Assembly (NCBI GenBank): GCA_946999385.1
Contig: CAMQCZ010000004.1
Location: forward strand, 1-64,000
Direction of reading: 5' to 3'
Source of the DNA: an uncultured Lachnoanaerobaculum sp.
GTDB lineage: Bacteria > Bacillota > Clostridia > Lachnospirales > Lachnospiraceae
Length of the DNA: 64,000 bases
Part shown: positions 36,745-47,100 of the stretch, one piece after another
Layout: each line of letters opens with the position of its first letter
Position numbering within the stretch: position 1 is the stretch's first letter
Notes under the pieces: generated by a model
Told to the model about the DNA's origin: nothing
The model's database searches: none
Seen by the model: only the letters and a program-made list of their open reading frames with translations
Made by a program: the position numbers and the translations under genes

Positions 36745-38187
36745 ATGAAAAAGACTAAGATTATTTGTACAATGGGACCAAATACAGGAAATAAAGAGCT
36801 TATGTTAAAGCTTGCAAATTCAGGAATGGATATAGCAAGATTTAATTTTTCACATGGAGATTATGAAGAACATGGTGAAAGACTAAAATTATTAAAGGAG
36901 ATAAGAGAGGAAACAGGAAAAAATATAGGAGCTTTATTGGATACTAAGGGGCCTGAAATTAGGACAGGTAAATTAAAGGACGGACAGAAAATCACTCTTA
37001 AAACAGGTAATAAATATATATTGGATATAAATGAAAGAATAGGAGATGAGCAGATAGGCTTTGTCAACTATGCAGGTCTTATTGATGATATAAGACTTGG
37101 GAATCATATACTTATAGATGACGGACTTATAGAGCTTGAGGTTATAAATATATGCAAGGAAAAAGGCTTTATAGAATGTAATATACTTAATGGTGGAGAG
37201 CTGGGAGAAAAAAAAGGTGTCAATGTTCCGGGAATTTCTATAAATTTACCTGCACTTACAGATAAAGATATAGAAGATATTAAATTTGGAATAAAATGTG
37301 ATTTTGACTTTATTGCCGCCTCTTTTGTAAGAAATGCACAGGCTATATATCAAATTAAGGATATATTGAAGGAAGCCGGTGCAAATATGATGGTAATAGC
37401 AAAGATTGAAAATCAAGAAGGTATAGATAATATAGATTCTATAATAGAAGCGGCAGACGGTATTATGGTTGCAAGAGGAGATATGGGTGTTGAGATACCT
37501 ACACAGGAGGTTCCTTTTATTCAAAAAACTATTATAAAAAAATGTAATATAGCTTGTAAGACAGTTATTATAGCTACACAGATGTTGGATTCTATGATTA
37601 GAAATCCCAGACCTACAAGAGCCGAGGTTACAGATGTTGCAAATGCAGTATATGACGGTACTGATGTTGTCATGCTTTCAGGAGAAACTGCTATGGGTAA
37701 ATATCCGCTTGAAGCTTTGCAAACTATGGTTAAGATAGTTAAGGAGACTGAAAAGCATTTAGATCATAAATCATATAGAAATAGGAGAACTAATGCTATA
37801 GCAAGGTCAAATATTTCCAATCAAGTTAGTTATTGTGCAGTTTCAACGGCTGATGAATTGCATGCCAAGGCTATTATAGCTCCAAGTATAAGCGGATTTA
37901 CGACAAAGATGCTTTCAAAATGGAGACCCGGTGTTTTAGTATATGGACTTTCTCCAAGTCGTTCCACACTTAGACAGATGCAGATATATTGGGGAGTAGT
38001 TCCTATAGAATCTAAAAGAGCTAATACCACTGATGAACTGGTAACTAACTCTATTGCAAAATTAAAAGCTCAAAATCATATAAAGTCCGGAGATACGGTT
38101 ATAATTACTGCCGGAATCATATCAAACAAGGCTGAAAGAAAACCGGCAGCACATACTAATACAATGCAAGTAGAAATAATAGAATAA
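36745..38187 (+). CDS. pyk: Pyruvate kinase
   Basis: A glycolytic enzyme that makes ATP and pyruvate from ADP and phosphoenolpyruvate. The 480 residues are the standard length without the extra C-terminal domain found in bacilli. Motifs: KIICTMGPNT, ARFNFSHG, DTKGPEIRTG, the active-site MVARGDMGVEIP, and IIATQMLDSM. AGAGGTAG precedes the ATG. lysA follows after 10 bp. Confidence 0.96.
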   Translation: MKKTKIICTMGPNTGNKELMLKLANSGMDIARFNFSHGDYEEHGERLKLLKEIREETGKNIGALLDTKGPEIRTGKLKDGQKITLKTGNKYILDINERIGDEQIGFVNYAGLIDDIRLGNHILIDDGLIELEVINICKEKGFIECNILNGGELGEKKGVNVPGISINLPALTDKDIEDIKFGIKCDFDFIAASFVRNAQAIYQIKDILKEAGANMMVIAKIENQEGIDNIDSIIEAADGIMVARGDMGVEIPTQEVPFIQKTIIKKCNIACKTVIIATQMLDSMIRNPRPTRAEVTDVANAVYDGTDVVMLSGETAMGKYPLEALQTMVKIVKETEKHLDHKSYRNRRTNAIARSNISNQVSYCAVSTADELHAKAIIAPSISGFTTKMLSKWRPGVLVYGLSPSRSTLRQMQIYWGVVPIESKRANTTDELVTNSIAKLKAQNHIKSGDTVIITAGIISNKAERKPAAHTNTMQVEIIE

Positions 38188-38197
38188 CAGGTGAATA

Positions 38198-39466
38198 ATG
38201 ATAAAAAAGACATTTTTGGATTTAAAAAAGGCAAAAGAAATAGAAAAAGAATATCCTACACCATGGTATATTTATGATGAAAAAGGTATAAGAGAAAATG
38301 CCAAAAAATTAAAAGCCGCCTTTTCGTGGAATAAGGGATTTAAGGAATATTTTGCTGTTAAGGCAACTCCAAATCCTTTCATATTAAATATTTTAAAGGA
38401 TTTTTCTTTTGGGCTTGATTGCTCATCTACAACGGAGCTTATATTGGCAAAAGCCTGCGGATTTGATGGTAAAGATATTATGTTTTCTTCAAATGATACC
38501 AAGGAAGAGGAATTTAAATTTGCCAATGATTTAGGGGCTATTATAAATCTTGATGATATTACACATATAGACAGTGTGCTTAATATTTGCAAAAAATTAC
38601 CTAAGACTATGAGTTGCAGATATAATCCCGGAGGCTTATTTACTATGAGCAATGGAATTATGGATAATCCGGGAGAAGCCAAGTATGGTATGACTAAGGA
38701 ACAAATATTTTTGGCATTTAAAAGAATGAAATCTCTAGGTGTTGAAAATTTCGGTTTACACTCTTTTTTGGCAAGTAATACCTTGACAAATGAGTATTAT
38801 CCTAAATTAGCGACAATATTATTTGAGCTTGCAGTTGAAATTTATAAAAAATTAGATATAAAAGTCAAATTTATTAATTTATCAGGAGGTATAGGTGTAG
38901 CTTACAAGCCTGAAGATGAAGAAAATGATATATATAAGATAGGCATGGGTGTAAAAAAGGCATTCAGAGATATATTGGATGTAAATGGCTTGAGTGATAT
39001 TTCTATTTTTACAGAGCTTGGAAGATTTATGCTGGCACCATATGGAGCTTTGGTAACTAAAGCCATTAATAAAAAAAATACATATAAATCTTATATAGGT
39101 GTAGATGCCTGTGCAGTAAATTTAATGCGACCTGCTATGTATGGAGCTTATCATCATATTACTATTTTAGGCAAGGAAAATATGGAAAAAACTGAAAAAT
39201 ATGATATAGTCGGTTCTTTATGTGAAAATAATGATAAATTTGCTATAGATAGAGAATTACCTCGTATAGAAAAAGGGGATTTTTTATATATTCATGATAC
39301 CGGTGCTCATGGATTTTCTATGGGATATAATTATAATGGAAAATTAAAATCAGCTGAATTGCTTTTACAGGAGGATAATAGTATTAAGCTTATACGTAGA
39401 GCTGAAAATCCTAATGATTATTTTGCAACCTTTGATTTTTCCGATTTTAGTAAGGATTTAATTTGA
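38198..39466 (+). CDS. lysA: Diaminopimelate decarboxylase
   Basis: 422 residues, a fold III PLP enzyme that makes L-lysine from meso-diaminopimelate. The PLP lysine is in YFAVKATPNP. The Gly-rich SGGIG, ELGRFMLAP and the second-subunit CENNDKF motif are all present. It probably shares the pyk transcript. A relative acting on another carboxylated amine is possible but less likely, given the CENND motif and length. Confidence 0.85.
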   Translation: MIKKTFLDLKKAKEIEKEYPTPWYIYDEKGIRENAKKLKAAFSWNKGFKEYFAVKATPNPFILNILKDFSFGLDCSSTTELILAKACGFDGKDIMFSSNDTKEEEFKFANDLGAIINLDDITHIDSVLNICKKLPKTMSCRYNPGGLFTMSNGIMDNPGEAKYGMTKEQIFLAFKRMKSLGVENFGLHSFLASNTLTNEYYPKLATILFELAVEIYKKLDIKVKFINLSGGIGVAYKPEDEENDIYKIGMGVKKAFRDILDVNGLSDISIFTELGRFMLAPYGALVTKAINKKNTYKSYIGVDACAVNLMRPAMYGAYHHITILGKENMEKTEKYDIVGSLCENNDKFAIDRELPRIEKGDFLYIHDTGAHGFSMGYNYNGKLKSAELLLQEDNSIKLIRRAENPNDYFATFDFSDFSKDLI

Positions 39467-39491
39467 TATATTTATCACAAATATCAAAATC

Positions 39492-39520
39492 TTGCAAAGC
39501 TTTTTGCTATATATTATACT
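39492..39520 (+). promoter_or_regulatory. Promoter of the Nudix-folA unit
   Basis: TTGCAA (39492-39497), 17-bp spacer, TATACT (39515-39520). Confidence 0.5.
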
Positions 39521-39559
39521 AGAATAAAATTTTGTTAAAGGAATGCACCGGAGGTTAAA

Positions 39560-40042
39560 ATGTTAGAGGCAACAAGTTGTGGTGGTGTAGTTATATTTAG
39601 AGGGAAAATTTTATTATTATACAAGAATTATAAAAACAGATATGAAGGCTTTGTTTTACCTAAGGGAACAGTAGAGCAGGGAGAAACACATGAAATTACT
39701 GCATTAAGAGAGGTTAAAGAAGAAACCGGAGTATCTGCAAGGATAATGAGTTACGTAGGTAAAAGCCAATATACATTTAGCACACATACGGATGTAGTAA
39801 AAAAAAGTGTTTATTGGTATCTGATGATGTCTGATAATTATTACTCAAAGCCACAAAAAGAAGAATTTTTTGAAGATTCAGGTTATTATAAATATCATGA
39901 AGCATATCATTTATTAAAATTTTCCAATGAAAAGCTTATATTAGAGAAGGCTTTTTCAAAATATATGGAATTAAAGGATGAAAACAAATGGTATTGTAAA
40001 AATTATGGAGGCAACAATGAATATTGTAGCAACAGTAGATAA
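39560..40042 (+). CDS. Nudix hydrolase
   Basis: 160 residues. The Nudix box is complete: GTVEQGETHEITALREVKEE plus TG. Preceding residues VLPKG fit the family. Substrates are nucleoside-diphosphate-linked compounds; which one is unknown. Its last 26 bp overlap the folA-like gene, hinting at a joint role in (deoxy)nucleotide or folate metabolism. Confidence 0.85.
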   Translation: MLEATSCGGVVIFRGKILLLYKNYKNRYEGFVLPKGTVEQGETHEITALREVKEETGVSARIMSYVGKSQYTFSTHTDVVKKSVYWYLMMSDNYYSKPQKEEFFEDSGYYKYHEAYHLLKFSNEKLILEKAFSKYMELKDENKWYCKNYGGNNEYCSNSR

Positions 40043-40517
40043 AAGCTGGGGCATAGGCAAGGGAGGAAGCTCCCTTGTTTTAATTCCTAAAGAAAAAAGT
40101 TTGATAATGGAAGAAACTAAAAATAAGGTTGTTATTTTTGGTAGAAAAACATTTGAAAAATTTAATTTTGGTAATGCTTTATATGGTAGAACAAATATAG
40201 TATTTTCCAAAAATAAGGCTTGTAATTTTAAAAATGTCATCAAAGTTTCAAGCTTGGAAGAGTGTCTGGCTTATTTACAAGCTGAAAATATAAAAGATGA
40301 AGATATATTTATTATCGGCGGAAAAAGCATGTATGAATTATTTTTCAAATATGCAAGCTTTATACATATTACTATGATAGATTTTGAATATGAGGCAGAT
40401 GAGTTTTTTGTTGATTTAGATAAACATAAGGATTGGCAATTATTATTAGAAACAGAGGAAGAAACATATTTTGATTTATCATATAAATTCAAACTATACC
40501 AAAATACTAGGAAATAA
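40017..40517 (+). CDS. folA: Dihydrofolate reductase, divergent
   Basis: 166 residues from ATG 40017, which has GGAGG 5 nt upstream. It makes tetrahydrofolate with NADPH. WGIGKGG, VVIFGRKTFE and FIIGGKSMYELF (the NADPH-binding GG) match DHFR. The usual active-site stretch LPxDxxxFKxxT reads IPKEKSLIMEET, so the catalytic acid would be Glu and the FK pair is missing. Such divergent FolA proteins are seen in clostridia. Still likely a DHFR; sensitivity to trimethoprim may differ. Confidence 0.75.
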   Translation: MNIVATVDKSWGIGKGGSSLVLIPKEKSLIMEETKNKVVIFGRKTFEKFNFGNALYGRTNIVFSKNKACNFKNVIKVSSLEECLAYLQAENIKDEDIFIIGGKSMYELFFKYASFIHITMIDFEYEADEFFVDLDKHKDWQLLLETEEETYFDLSYKFKLYQNTRK

Positions 40518-40553
40518 TACATAATAAATTAAATGTTAAAATTAGTAAAATTG

Positions 40554-40581
40554 TTGAAAAATACTAAAAATATGTTAAAAT
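40554..40581 (+). promoter_or_regulatory. Promoter of nfnAB
   Basis: TTGAAA (40554-40559), 16-bp spacer, TAAAAT (40576-40581). It leaves a leader of about 150 nt before the gene. Confidence 0.5.
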
Positions 40582-40737
40582 AGATTATATATTGAGAATT
40601 AGAGTATTATTCAAGATATATACCGGTGTATAAGCTCACTAAGCCGGTTTATTTGTAAATATAGTATTTAGATTTTGATATAAAATATATAGGCACATAA
40701 AGTTGCTTATCTAATATATAAAAGTAAAGGGGAAAAA
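40582..40737 (+). other. Leader of nfnAB, no known riboswitch recognised
   Basis: It holds an ACCGG...CCGGT stem (about 40622-40648) and AAAGGGG before the ATG. I cannot match it to a known RNA family. Confidence 0.3.
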
Positions 40738-41628
40738 ATGTTTAAGATAGTCAAGAAAGAAAAATTGGCACAAAATATTTATTTATTTGATGTAAAAGCC
40801 CCAAGAGTAGCAAAAAAATGCTATCCCGGGGAATTTATTATCGTTAAGGTTTCAGAAAAAGGAGAGCGTATTCCACTTACTATTTGTGATTATAATAGGG
40901 AAGAAGAAACTGTTACTATAGTTGTACAAACCATAGGAGCAGGTACTATGGAGATGGTTAATTTTAATGAGGGTGATTATTTCCATGATTTTGTCGGACC
41001 TTTAGGAAATCCTAGTGAGCTTATAAATGAAACAAAACAAGAGTTGCAAAATAAAAAAATATTATTTGTAGCGGGTGGTCTTGGAGCCGCTCCTGTATAT
41101 CCACAAGTAAAATGGTTAAGTGAAAATGGAGTTAAGGCAGATGTAATTATAGGTGCCAAGAATAAAGACTTAATTATCTTGGAAGATGAAATGAGAAAAG
41201 TAGCAGGTGAGCTTTATATTACAACAGATGACGGCTCTTATGAACATAAGGGACTTGTTACAGATGCGATTAAAGATTTAGTTTTAAATAAAGGTAAAAA
41301 ATATGATTTATGTATTGTTATCGGACCTATGATAATGATGAAATTTGCTTGCTTAGTAACTAAGGAGTTGAATATACATACTATAGTTAGTATGAATCCT
41401 ATAATGGTTGACGGTACAGGTATGTGTGGTGCTTGCAGATTAACAGTTGGAAATGAAGTTAAATTTGCTTGTGTAGACGGACCTGAATTTGACGGACATT
41501 TGGTAGATTTTGATCAAGCTATGAAGCGTCAACAAACTTACAAAACAGCAGAAGGTAGAAGATTGTTAAAAGCACAAGAGGGCGATACTCACCATGGTGG
41601 CTGTGGAATATGTGGAGGTAATAACTAA
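40738..41628 (+). CDS. NfnA-like FAD/NAD-binding subunit of ferredoxin:NADP oxidoreductase
   Basis: 296 residues. A flavin-reductase-type domain (YPGEFIIVKV, RIPLTICDY) is followed by an NAD-binding domain (LFVAGGLGAAPVYPQ). The C-terminal [2Fe-2S] site is GTGMCGACRLTV with FACVDGPEFDG. Together with the next gene it forms the NfnAB (SudBA) complex. This couples reduction of NADP by reduced ferredoxin and NADH, which is central to redox balance in anaerobes. The two genes overlap by 1 nt (TAATG). Sulfide dehydrogenase or a glutamate synthase partner are other names for the same architecture. Confidence 0.85.
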   Translation: MFKIVKKEKLAQNIYLFDVKAPRVAKKCYPGEFIIVKVSEKGERIPLTICDYNREEETVTIVVQTIGAGTMEMVNFNEGDYFHDFVGPLGNPSELINETKQELQNKKILFVAGGLGAAPVYPQVKWLSENGVKADVIIGAKNKDLIILEDEMRKVAGELYITTDDGSYEHKGLVTDAIKDLVLNKGKKYDLCIVIGPMIMMKFACLVTKELNIHTIVSMNPIMVDGTGMCGACRLTVGNEVKFACVDGPEFDGHLVDFDQAMKRQQTYKTAEGRRLLKAQEGDTHHGGCGICGGNN

Positions 41629-43013
41629 TGGATGTATTAAAAAAAGTACCTATAAGTGAGCAAGAGCCAAGTGTACGTGCCAAAAATTTTGATGAAGTTT
41701 GCTTAGGCTATGATATGCAGGAGGCTATGGAAGAATCAAAGCGTTGTCTAAATTGTAAAAATGCAAGATGTGTAAAGGGTTGTCCTGTTTCAATAAATAT
41801 ACCTGCATTTATTCAGCAAATTCTTGCTAATGATATTGAAAAGGCTTCTGAAATTATAGCAGAAGCTTCTGCATTGCCTGCTGTTTGTGGTCGTGTCTGT
41901 CCACAGGAAACACAATGCGAAGGCTTATGTATAAGAGGTATAAAGGGAGAAGCTGTATCTATAGGAAAGCTGGAAAGATTTGTTGCTGATTATGCAAGAG
42001 AGCATGGAATAGTACCTAAGGTAAAGGCTGAAAAAAAACATAAGGCTGTTGCAGTTATAGGTGCCGGTCCTGCAGGGCTTACCTGTGCAGGAGATTTGGC
42101 AAAATTAGGTTATGACGTAACAATTTTCGAAGCCTTACATGAACCGGGCGGAGTTTTGATGTATGGTATACCTGAATTTAGATTACCAAAGGATAGAGTT
42201 GTTATACCTGAAATAGAAAATGTAAAAAAGCTTGGAGTGAAAATAGAAACTAATGTTATTATAGGAAAATCGGTAACTATAGACGAGCTTTTAGATGAAG
42301 AGGGCTTCAGTGCAGTATTTATAGGAAGTGGAGCCGGACTGCCTCAATTTATGGGTATACCCGGTGAACAGGCAAATGGAGTATTTTCTGCAAATGAATT
42401 TTTAACAAGATCAAATTTGATGAAAGCATTTAGAGATGATTATGATACACCTATCACAAAGGGCGGTATAGTTTGCGTAGTAGGCGGAGGTAATGTTGCT
42501 ATGGATGCCGCAAGAACAGCACTTAGACTTGGCTCTGAGGTTCATATTATCTATAGAAGATCTGAAAAAGAATTACCGGCAAGAGCAGAGGAAGTTCATC
42601 ATGCTAAGGAAGAAGGAATAGTTTTTGATGTACTTACAAATCCTGTTGAGATAATTTCAGATGATCAAGGATGGGTAAAGGGAATCAGAGTAGTAAAAAT
42701 GGAGCTTGGAGAGGCGGATGCATCCGGCAGAAGAAGACCTGTTCCTATAAAGGGCAGTGAATATATTATTGATTGCAATACGGTTATTATGTCTTTGGGA
42801 ACTTCACCAAATCCATTGATATCAAATACTACCAAGGGGCTTGATATTAATTCAAGAAGATGTATAGTAGCTGATGAAGCTACAGGTAAGACTTCAAGAG
42901 AAGGAGTTTTTGCAGGTGGAGATGCAGTTACAGGAGCTGCAACTGTTATATTAGCTATGGAAGCCGGGAAAAATGCGGCAAAGGGCATTGATGAATATTT
43001 AAGTTCAAAATAA
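41628..43013 (+). CDS. NfnB-like subunit (GltA/SudA family, NADPH-dependent oxidoreductase)
   Basis: 461 residues. The N-terminal iron-sulfur region has CLNCKNARCVKGCPV and CGRVCPQETQCEGLC, which bind two [4Fe-4S] clusters. A FAD site (VIGAGPAGLTCAGDLA) and NADPH site (VVGGGNVAMDAARTA) follow, ending with GVFAGGDAVTGAATV. It matches the large subunit of NfnAB and the small subunit of glutamate synthase. Without a gltB-like large subunit nearby and with NfnA directly upstream, transhydrogenase is the better call. Confidence 0.87.
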   Translation: MDVLKKVPISEQEPSVRAKNFDEVCLGYDMQEAMEESKRCLNCKNARCVKGCPVSINIPAFIQQILANDIEKASEIIAEASALPAVCGRVCPQETQCEGLCIRGIKGEAVSIGKLERFVADYAREHGIVPKVKAEKKHKAVAVIGAGPAGLTCAGDLAKLGYDVTIFEALHEPGGVLMYGIPEFRLPKDRVVIPEIENVKKLGVKIETNVIIGKSVTIDELLDEEGFSAVFIGSGAGLPQFMGIPGEQANGVFSANEFLTRSNLMKAFRDDYDTPITKGGIVCVVGGGNVAMDAARTALRLGSEVHIIYRRSEKELPARAEEVHHAKEEGIVFDVLTNPVEIISDDQGWVKGIRVVKMELGEADASGRRRPVPIKGSEYIIDCNTVIMSLGTSPNPLISNTTKGLDINSRRCIVADEATGKTSREGVFAGGDAVTGAATVILAMEAGKNAAKGIDEYLSSK

Positions 43014-43022
43014 TAAAATTTT

Positions 43023-43064
43023 AAAATGCTATCTTTTCTCTTATAATAGAAAGGATGGCATTTT
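43023..43064 (+). terminator. Terminator of nfnAB
   Basis: AAAATGCTATCTTTTCT (43023-43039) pairs with AGAAAGGATGGCATTTT (43048-43064), two G-U pairs, then T run. Confidence 0.7.
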
Positions 43065-43155
43065 TTATGAAATTATTGATTTCCTAAGCCTTTTTGATTG
43101 ATTATTATAAATTTGAAAAAATAATTATATAGTGTAGCTTAACAAATATTAAAAA

Positions 43156-43221
43156 TGCAATTAATTTGCAAATTATATTGACAAACTAGATTTTTGTCTT
43201 TAAAATTGCAAATTAGTTGCA
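43156..43221 (+). promoter_or_regulatory. Strong promoter bracketed by two palindromic operators
   Basis: TTGACA (43178-43183), 17-bp spacer, TAAAAT (43201-43206). Two copies of TGCAA-N5-TTGCA lie at 43156-43170 and 43207-43221. Their centres are 51 bp apart, about five helical turns. The second copy reads as the inverse of the first, including flanks. This fits a dimeric repressor binding both sides of the promoter. Confidence 0.7.
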
Positions 43222-43244
43222 TTTTTAAATGGAGGTAAAAGGTA

Positions 43245-44099
43245 TTGAAAAAAAGAAATATAATTTTGATATTTATTTTAGTAATTTTATCATTTGCTTT
43301 AGCTTATGCTATTAAAAGTAAAAATATAAATGGCAAGAAGAATAATGAGGCTATGGCAAATTTCAGCAAAAAAGCTGAAATTGAGGATGAGAAAAGTCCT
43401 CATAATCAAGAAAGCAGACTTGATGATGAAAGTAATAATAAAGATATAGATAATAAAGATATAGATAATAAAGATTCAGATAATATTAATGAAAAAGTCA
43501 AATTGAAAATAGCAAAAAATAAAAATGATATACAAAAACCGACAAATAGGAAAAATATTCAGAAAAACGAAAGTGAAAATTTGCCGAATATAGCACAGCT
43601 CAAGGATGAAGCTAAAGAAAATAGCGATGCTCTTTTGAATTTTAAAGATAAAAAGGATAAAGAAAAGTCAAATATAAAAGCTGCAAGTGAATTTAGAAAA
43701 AAAATTTATGATAATAATACTTCCTCAAATATTGAAAGTAATAAGAAAACAAATACTGAAAAACCTTCAAATGAAGCTTCAAAGGATATGGATAATATTT
43801 ACAATGAAAATTTTTTGATTTTAAATGATAAGCTTCATTCTGATGGAAAGCTTTATTTTGAGTCGGGAAAAGCTGTTAATTTAGATGACAGGGTATTGAT
43901 AGGTATAAAGGATACAGGAGAAAATAATAATGAGCCTATTAGGGTAAAATATATAAATGATAAAAATAATAGCTTGAACAAAATAAATTCCGGTATAAAG
44001 GGTGACTATAAGCTTGGTGTAAGGACGGAGGATGAGCTTATTATTAATGATATAAATTATGGAAGGGTTGATTTTTTAATTAATATAAAAATAGATTAG
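43245..44099 (+). CDS. Membrane-anchored or secreted Lys/Asp/Asn-rich protein, function unknown
   Basis: 284 residues from TTG 43245, with GGAGG 9 nt upstream. One N-terminal hydrophobic helix (5-22) is followed by a long polar low-complexity part, including 15-bp DNA repeats that give IDNKD units (about residues 67-80). A small ordered C-terminal domain (about 190-284: LILNDKLHSDGKLYFESGK, VRTEDELIIND) ends the protein. It is the first gene after the double-operator promoter and lies 6 bp before the large protease gene. It could be a partner, chaperone or substrate of the protease. No family recognised. Confidence 0.65.
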   Translation: MKKRNIILIFILVILSFALAYAIKSKNINGKKNNEAMANFSKKAEIEDEKSPHNQESRLDDESNNKDIDNKDIDNKDSDNINEKVKLKIAKNKNDIQKPTNRKNIQKNESENLPNIAQLKDEAKENSDALLNFKDKKDKEKSNIKAASEFRKKIYDNNTSSNIESNKKTNTEKPSNEASKDMDNIYNENFLILNDKLHSDGKLYFESGKAVNLDDRVLIGIKDTGENNNEPIRVKYINDKNNSLNKINSGIKGDYKLGVRTEDELIINDINYGRVDFLINIKID

Positions 44100-44105
44100 G
44101 TAGGT

Positions 44106-47100
44106 ATGAGAATGAAATTTAAAAATAAATATATAGCTTTTATATTAAGCTTTATTATCCTTGCGTCAAATATAAATATTTATACTAAAGCTGATATTAT
44201 AAAAGAAATAGAAACAGATAATGTACAAAAATATGATTTGGAAAAATCAGAGCTTGAGTCGGAGGATGAAGCTACATTTAATAAGGATAATGATTTATTT
44301 GAAAAAGAAAAAAATAAAAAAATAAGAGTTATTGTAGAATTGGACGGAAAAGCTGTTATAGATGAGGCAGTGAAAAGAAATATTGAATATAAAGATTTAC
44401 CTGAAAATATCATTAAAGAAAAAATGGATGAAATAGAAAAAGAACAGGAAGAATTTATTTCATATGCTGATAATAGTGATATAGAAATAGATGATACACA
44501 AAAAAGAAGCTATGATACTATTTTTAATGGTATAGCCTTAAATGTTAAGGAAGATGATATAGAAAGGCTTGAAAAAATAAAGGGAGTTAAGAATGTATAT
44601 ATATCTGAAGAATTTGAACGTCCCTTATTAGATTCCTCAAAGGATATTATAGGTACAAATTATGCTTGGGATACTTTAGGATATAAGGGGGAAGGTACAA
44701 CAGTTGCAGTAATTGATTCAGGACTTGATTATAAGCATAAAGCGTTAGTACTGGAGGATGAAGGCAAATTAAAGTTGAATAAGCAGGAAGTGGACAATAT
44801 TATTTCAAAAGAAAATCTGAAAGGAAAATATTACAGCTCAAAAATCCCTTATGGTTATAATTATTATGATTTTAATGATAATCTATATGATAGCTATGGG
44901 GTTATGCATGGTATGCATGTAAGTGGTATTATAGCTGCAAATGATAAAAATATTAAAGGAGTAGCACCTAATGCACAGATACTGGCAATGAAGGTGTTTT
45001 CTGATGATAGGGCTTATCCGACAACATTTACGGATATTTGGTTAAAGGCTTTAGATGATGCTATTAAATTAAAAGCTGATGTAGTTAATATGAGTCTTGG
45101 TTCGCCTGCCGGCTTTGCATATAAAGATAGAGAGTATCCGGAAGAAAATATTATAAATAAGGCAAATGCGGCAGGTATAGTGGTAAGTGTAGCTGCCGGT
45201 AATGATGCAAATATAGTAAATGAAAATATATATAGAGTTGATGCCTTAAAAGAAAATTATGATACGGCAGAAATCGCAAATCCTGCAATTAATGAAAATA
45301 CTATAGCTGTGGCTTCTATGGAAAATAAAAAACAAAAAGCTAATCTTTTAAAGTGGAAAAATGGTTTTAATGTAGAAAAAAAGGAAAGCATAATTTTAGC
45401 CGGTCCTCCTCATTCAAGGTCTAAGATTATAGCAGAATTTATTGATTTAAAAGATGCAAATGACTTAAATATATCAAAGGAAAAAATAGAAAATAAAATA
45501 GCTTTAGTAGAATATCCTTCAAGTGGAAATGTACAGGAGTATATGGATAAATTAAAAAAAATATCAGAACTAAAACCTGTAGCAATAGGCTTATATAATG
45601 ATAAAAATCTCAATGACAGTTTAAGAGGAGGGCTTTCTTTATTGGGAGGAGCCGCTAAATTTGTTATATTTAGAATGAAAAGAAGTACTTATGATGAAAT
45701 AAACAGAGATAAGCTGAGTGTATTTAGAGGACTTAAATTAGAAATACCAAATGAAGTTGAAGAAATTGATAATCCATTTTCAGGAGAAATATCAAGCTTT
45801 TCTTCATGGGGACCAAGCCCTGATTTAAGAATTAAACCGGAAATAACAGCACCGGGTGGAAATATATATTCAACAAGTGAAGACAATGAATATAAAAATA
45901 TGTCAGGAACCAGTATGGCAGCCCCTCAGGTTGCAGGTGCAGGTGCTATATTAAAGCAATATATAAGAGATAAAAATATTAAGGTAGAAAACGAGGCTGA
46001 TTTTATCAAGCTTTTACTTATGAATACAGCTACTCCTATTGTAGATAAAAATACCGGCCTGCCATATTTTGTAAGACAGCAAGGCAGTGGAGCTATGAAT
46101 TTGGAAAAGGCTTTAAAAACTCCGGTTGTGGTTAGTGCGATAGGAACAAATGATGATAAAAAGGATGGTAAGCTTGAATTAAAAGAATTAGATAATAAAA
46201 AATTTAAAGCAAAGCTTGAATTTGAAAATTTTTCAAATGAAGATAAAACATATATAATAAAGCTTAGGGCTATAGGTGAAAAAATAGAAAATTCATATAG
46301 AATTGGGAAGGCAAGAGCTTTAAATTCAAATATGGATAATATGCAAAAAGAAATAAATATAAGAGCTAATGAGAAAAAAAGTATAGATTTTAACATTGAT
46401 TATTCTGATACGGACTTGGAAAAGGATAACTTTATTGAAGGATATTTTGAGATAGAAGACAAAGATAATATCAAAAAGCTTGATTTAAGCATTCCTTTTT
46501 TAGGATTTTATGGAGATTGGGATAAGCAAAGTGCTATAGATAGCTTTAATTTAAAAGAAAATAATAATGAAAAAAGAAATATTCAATTTTATATAAATAA
46601 AGACGAAAAAACGACTTCGTCATTGTTTGTTACTACACATATGCTTCCTCTTCCTATAGTTGATAATACAATTTATTTTTCTCCAAGCAGTACATATCAT
46701 AATAATATTGTAGCCAGACTTGCACCTCTTAGAAATATGGAAAATGTAGAATTTTCAATTTTAGATAAGGAAAGTGGAAAAAAATTAAGGACTTTAGGGA
46801 AAACATTATATGTAAGAAAATTAAATGCTTTAGGTAGAAATAACAGTTTTAGAATGATGCCTGATTCTCTTTGGGACGGTAAGATTAATGGAATGGAGAT
46901 AGAAGAAAATAAAAAATACATTTATGAAATAAAGGCAAAGCTTAATACAAATAAGTCAAGTGAGCAAATTTATAGATATGATATAGCTACTGATAATACA
47001 GAGCCTATTATTTATGAGGGTACTAAATTACAAAAAAGCTCTAAAAAAGATGATAGGCTTGTAAATGTCAGTATGAAGCTTAAGGATGCAGGAATAGGCT

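Noticed and set aside
40582..40737. Riboswitch or T-box in the nfnAB leader
   Set aside because: No T-box sequence or known aptamer core could be recognised; only one short stem is visible.
43430..43485. Short tandem repeats as a possible CRISPR or regulatory array
   Set aside because: The 15-bp units are in frame and encode IDNKD repeats in a low-complexity protein; there are no spacers.
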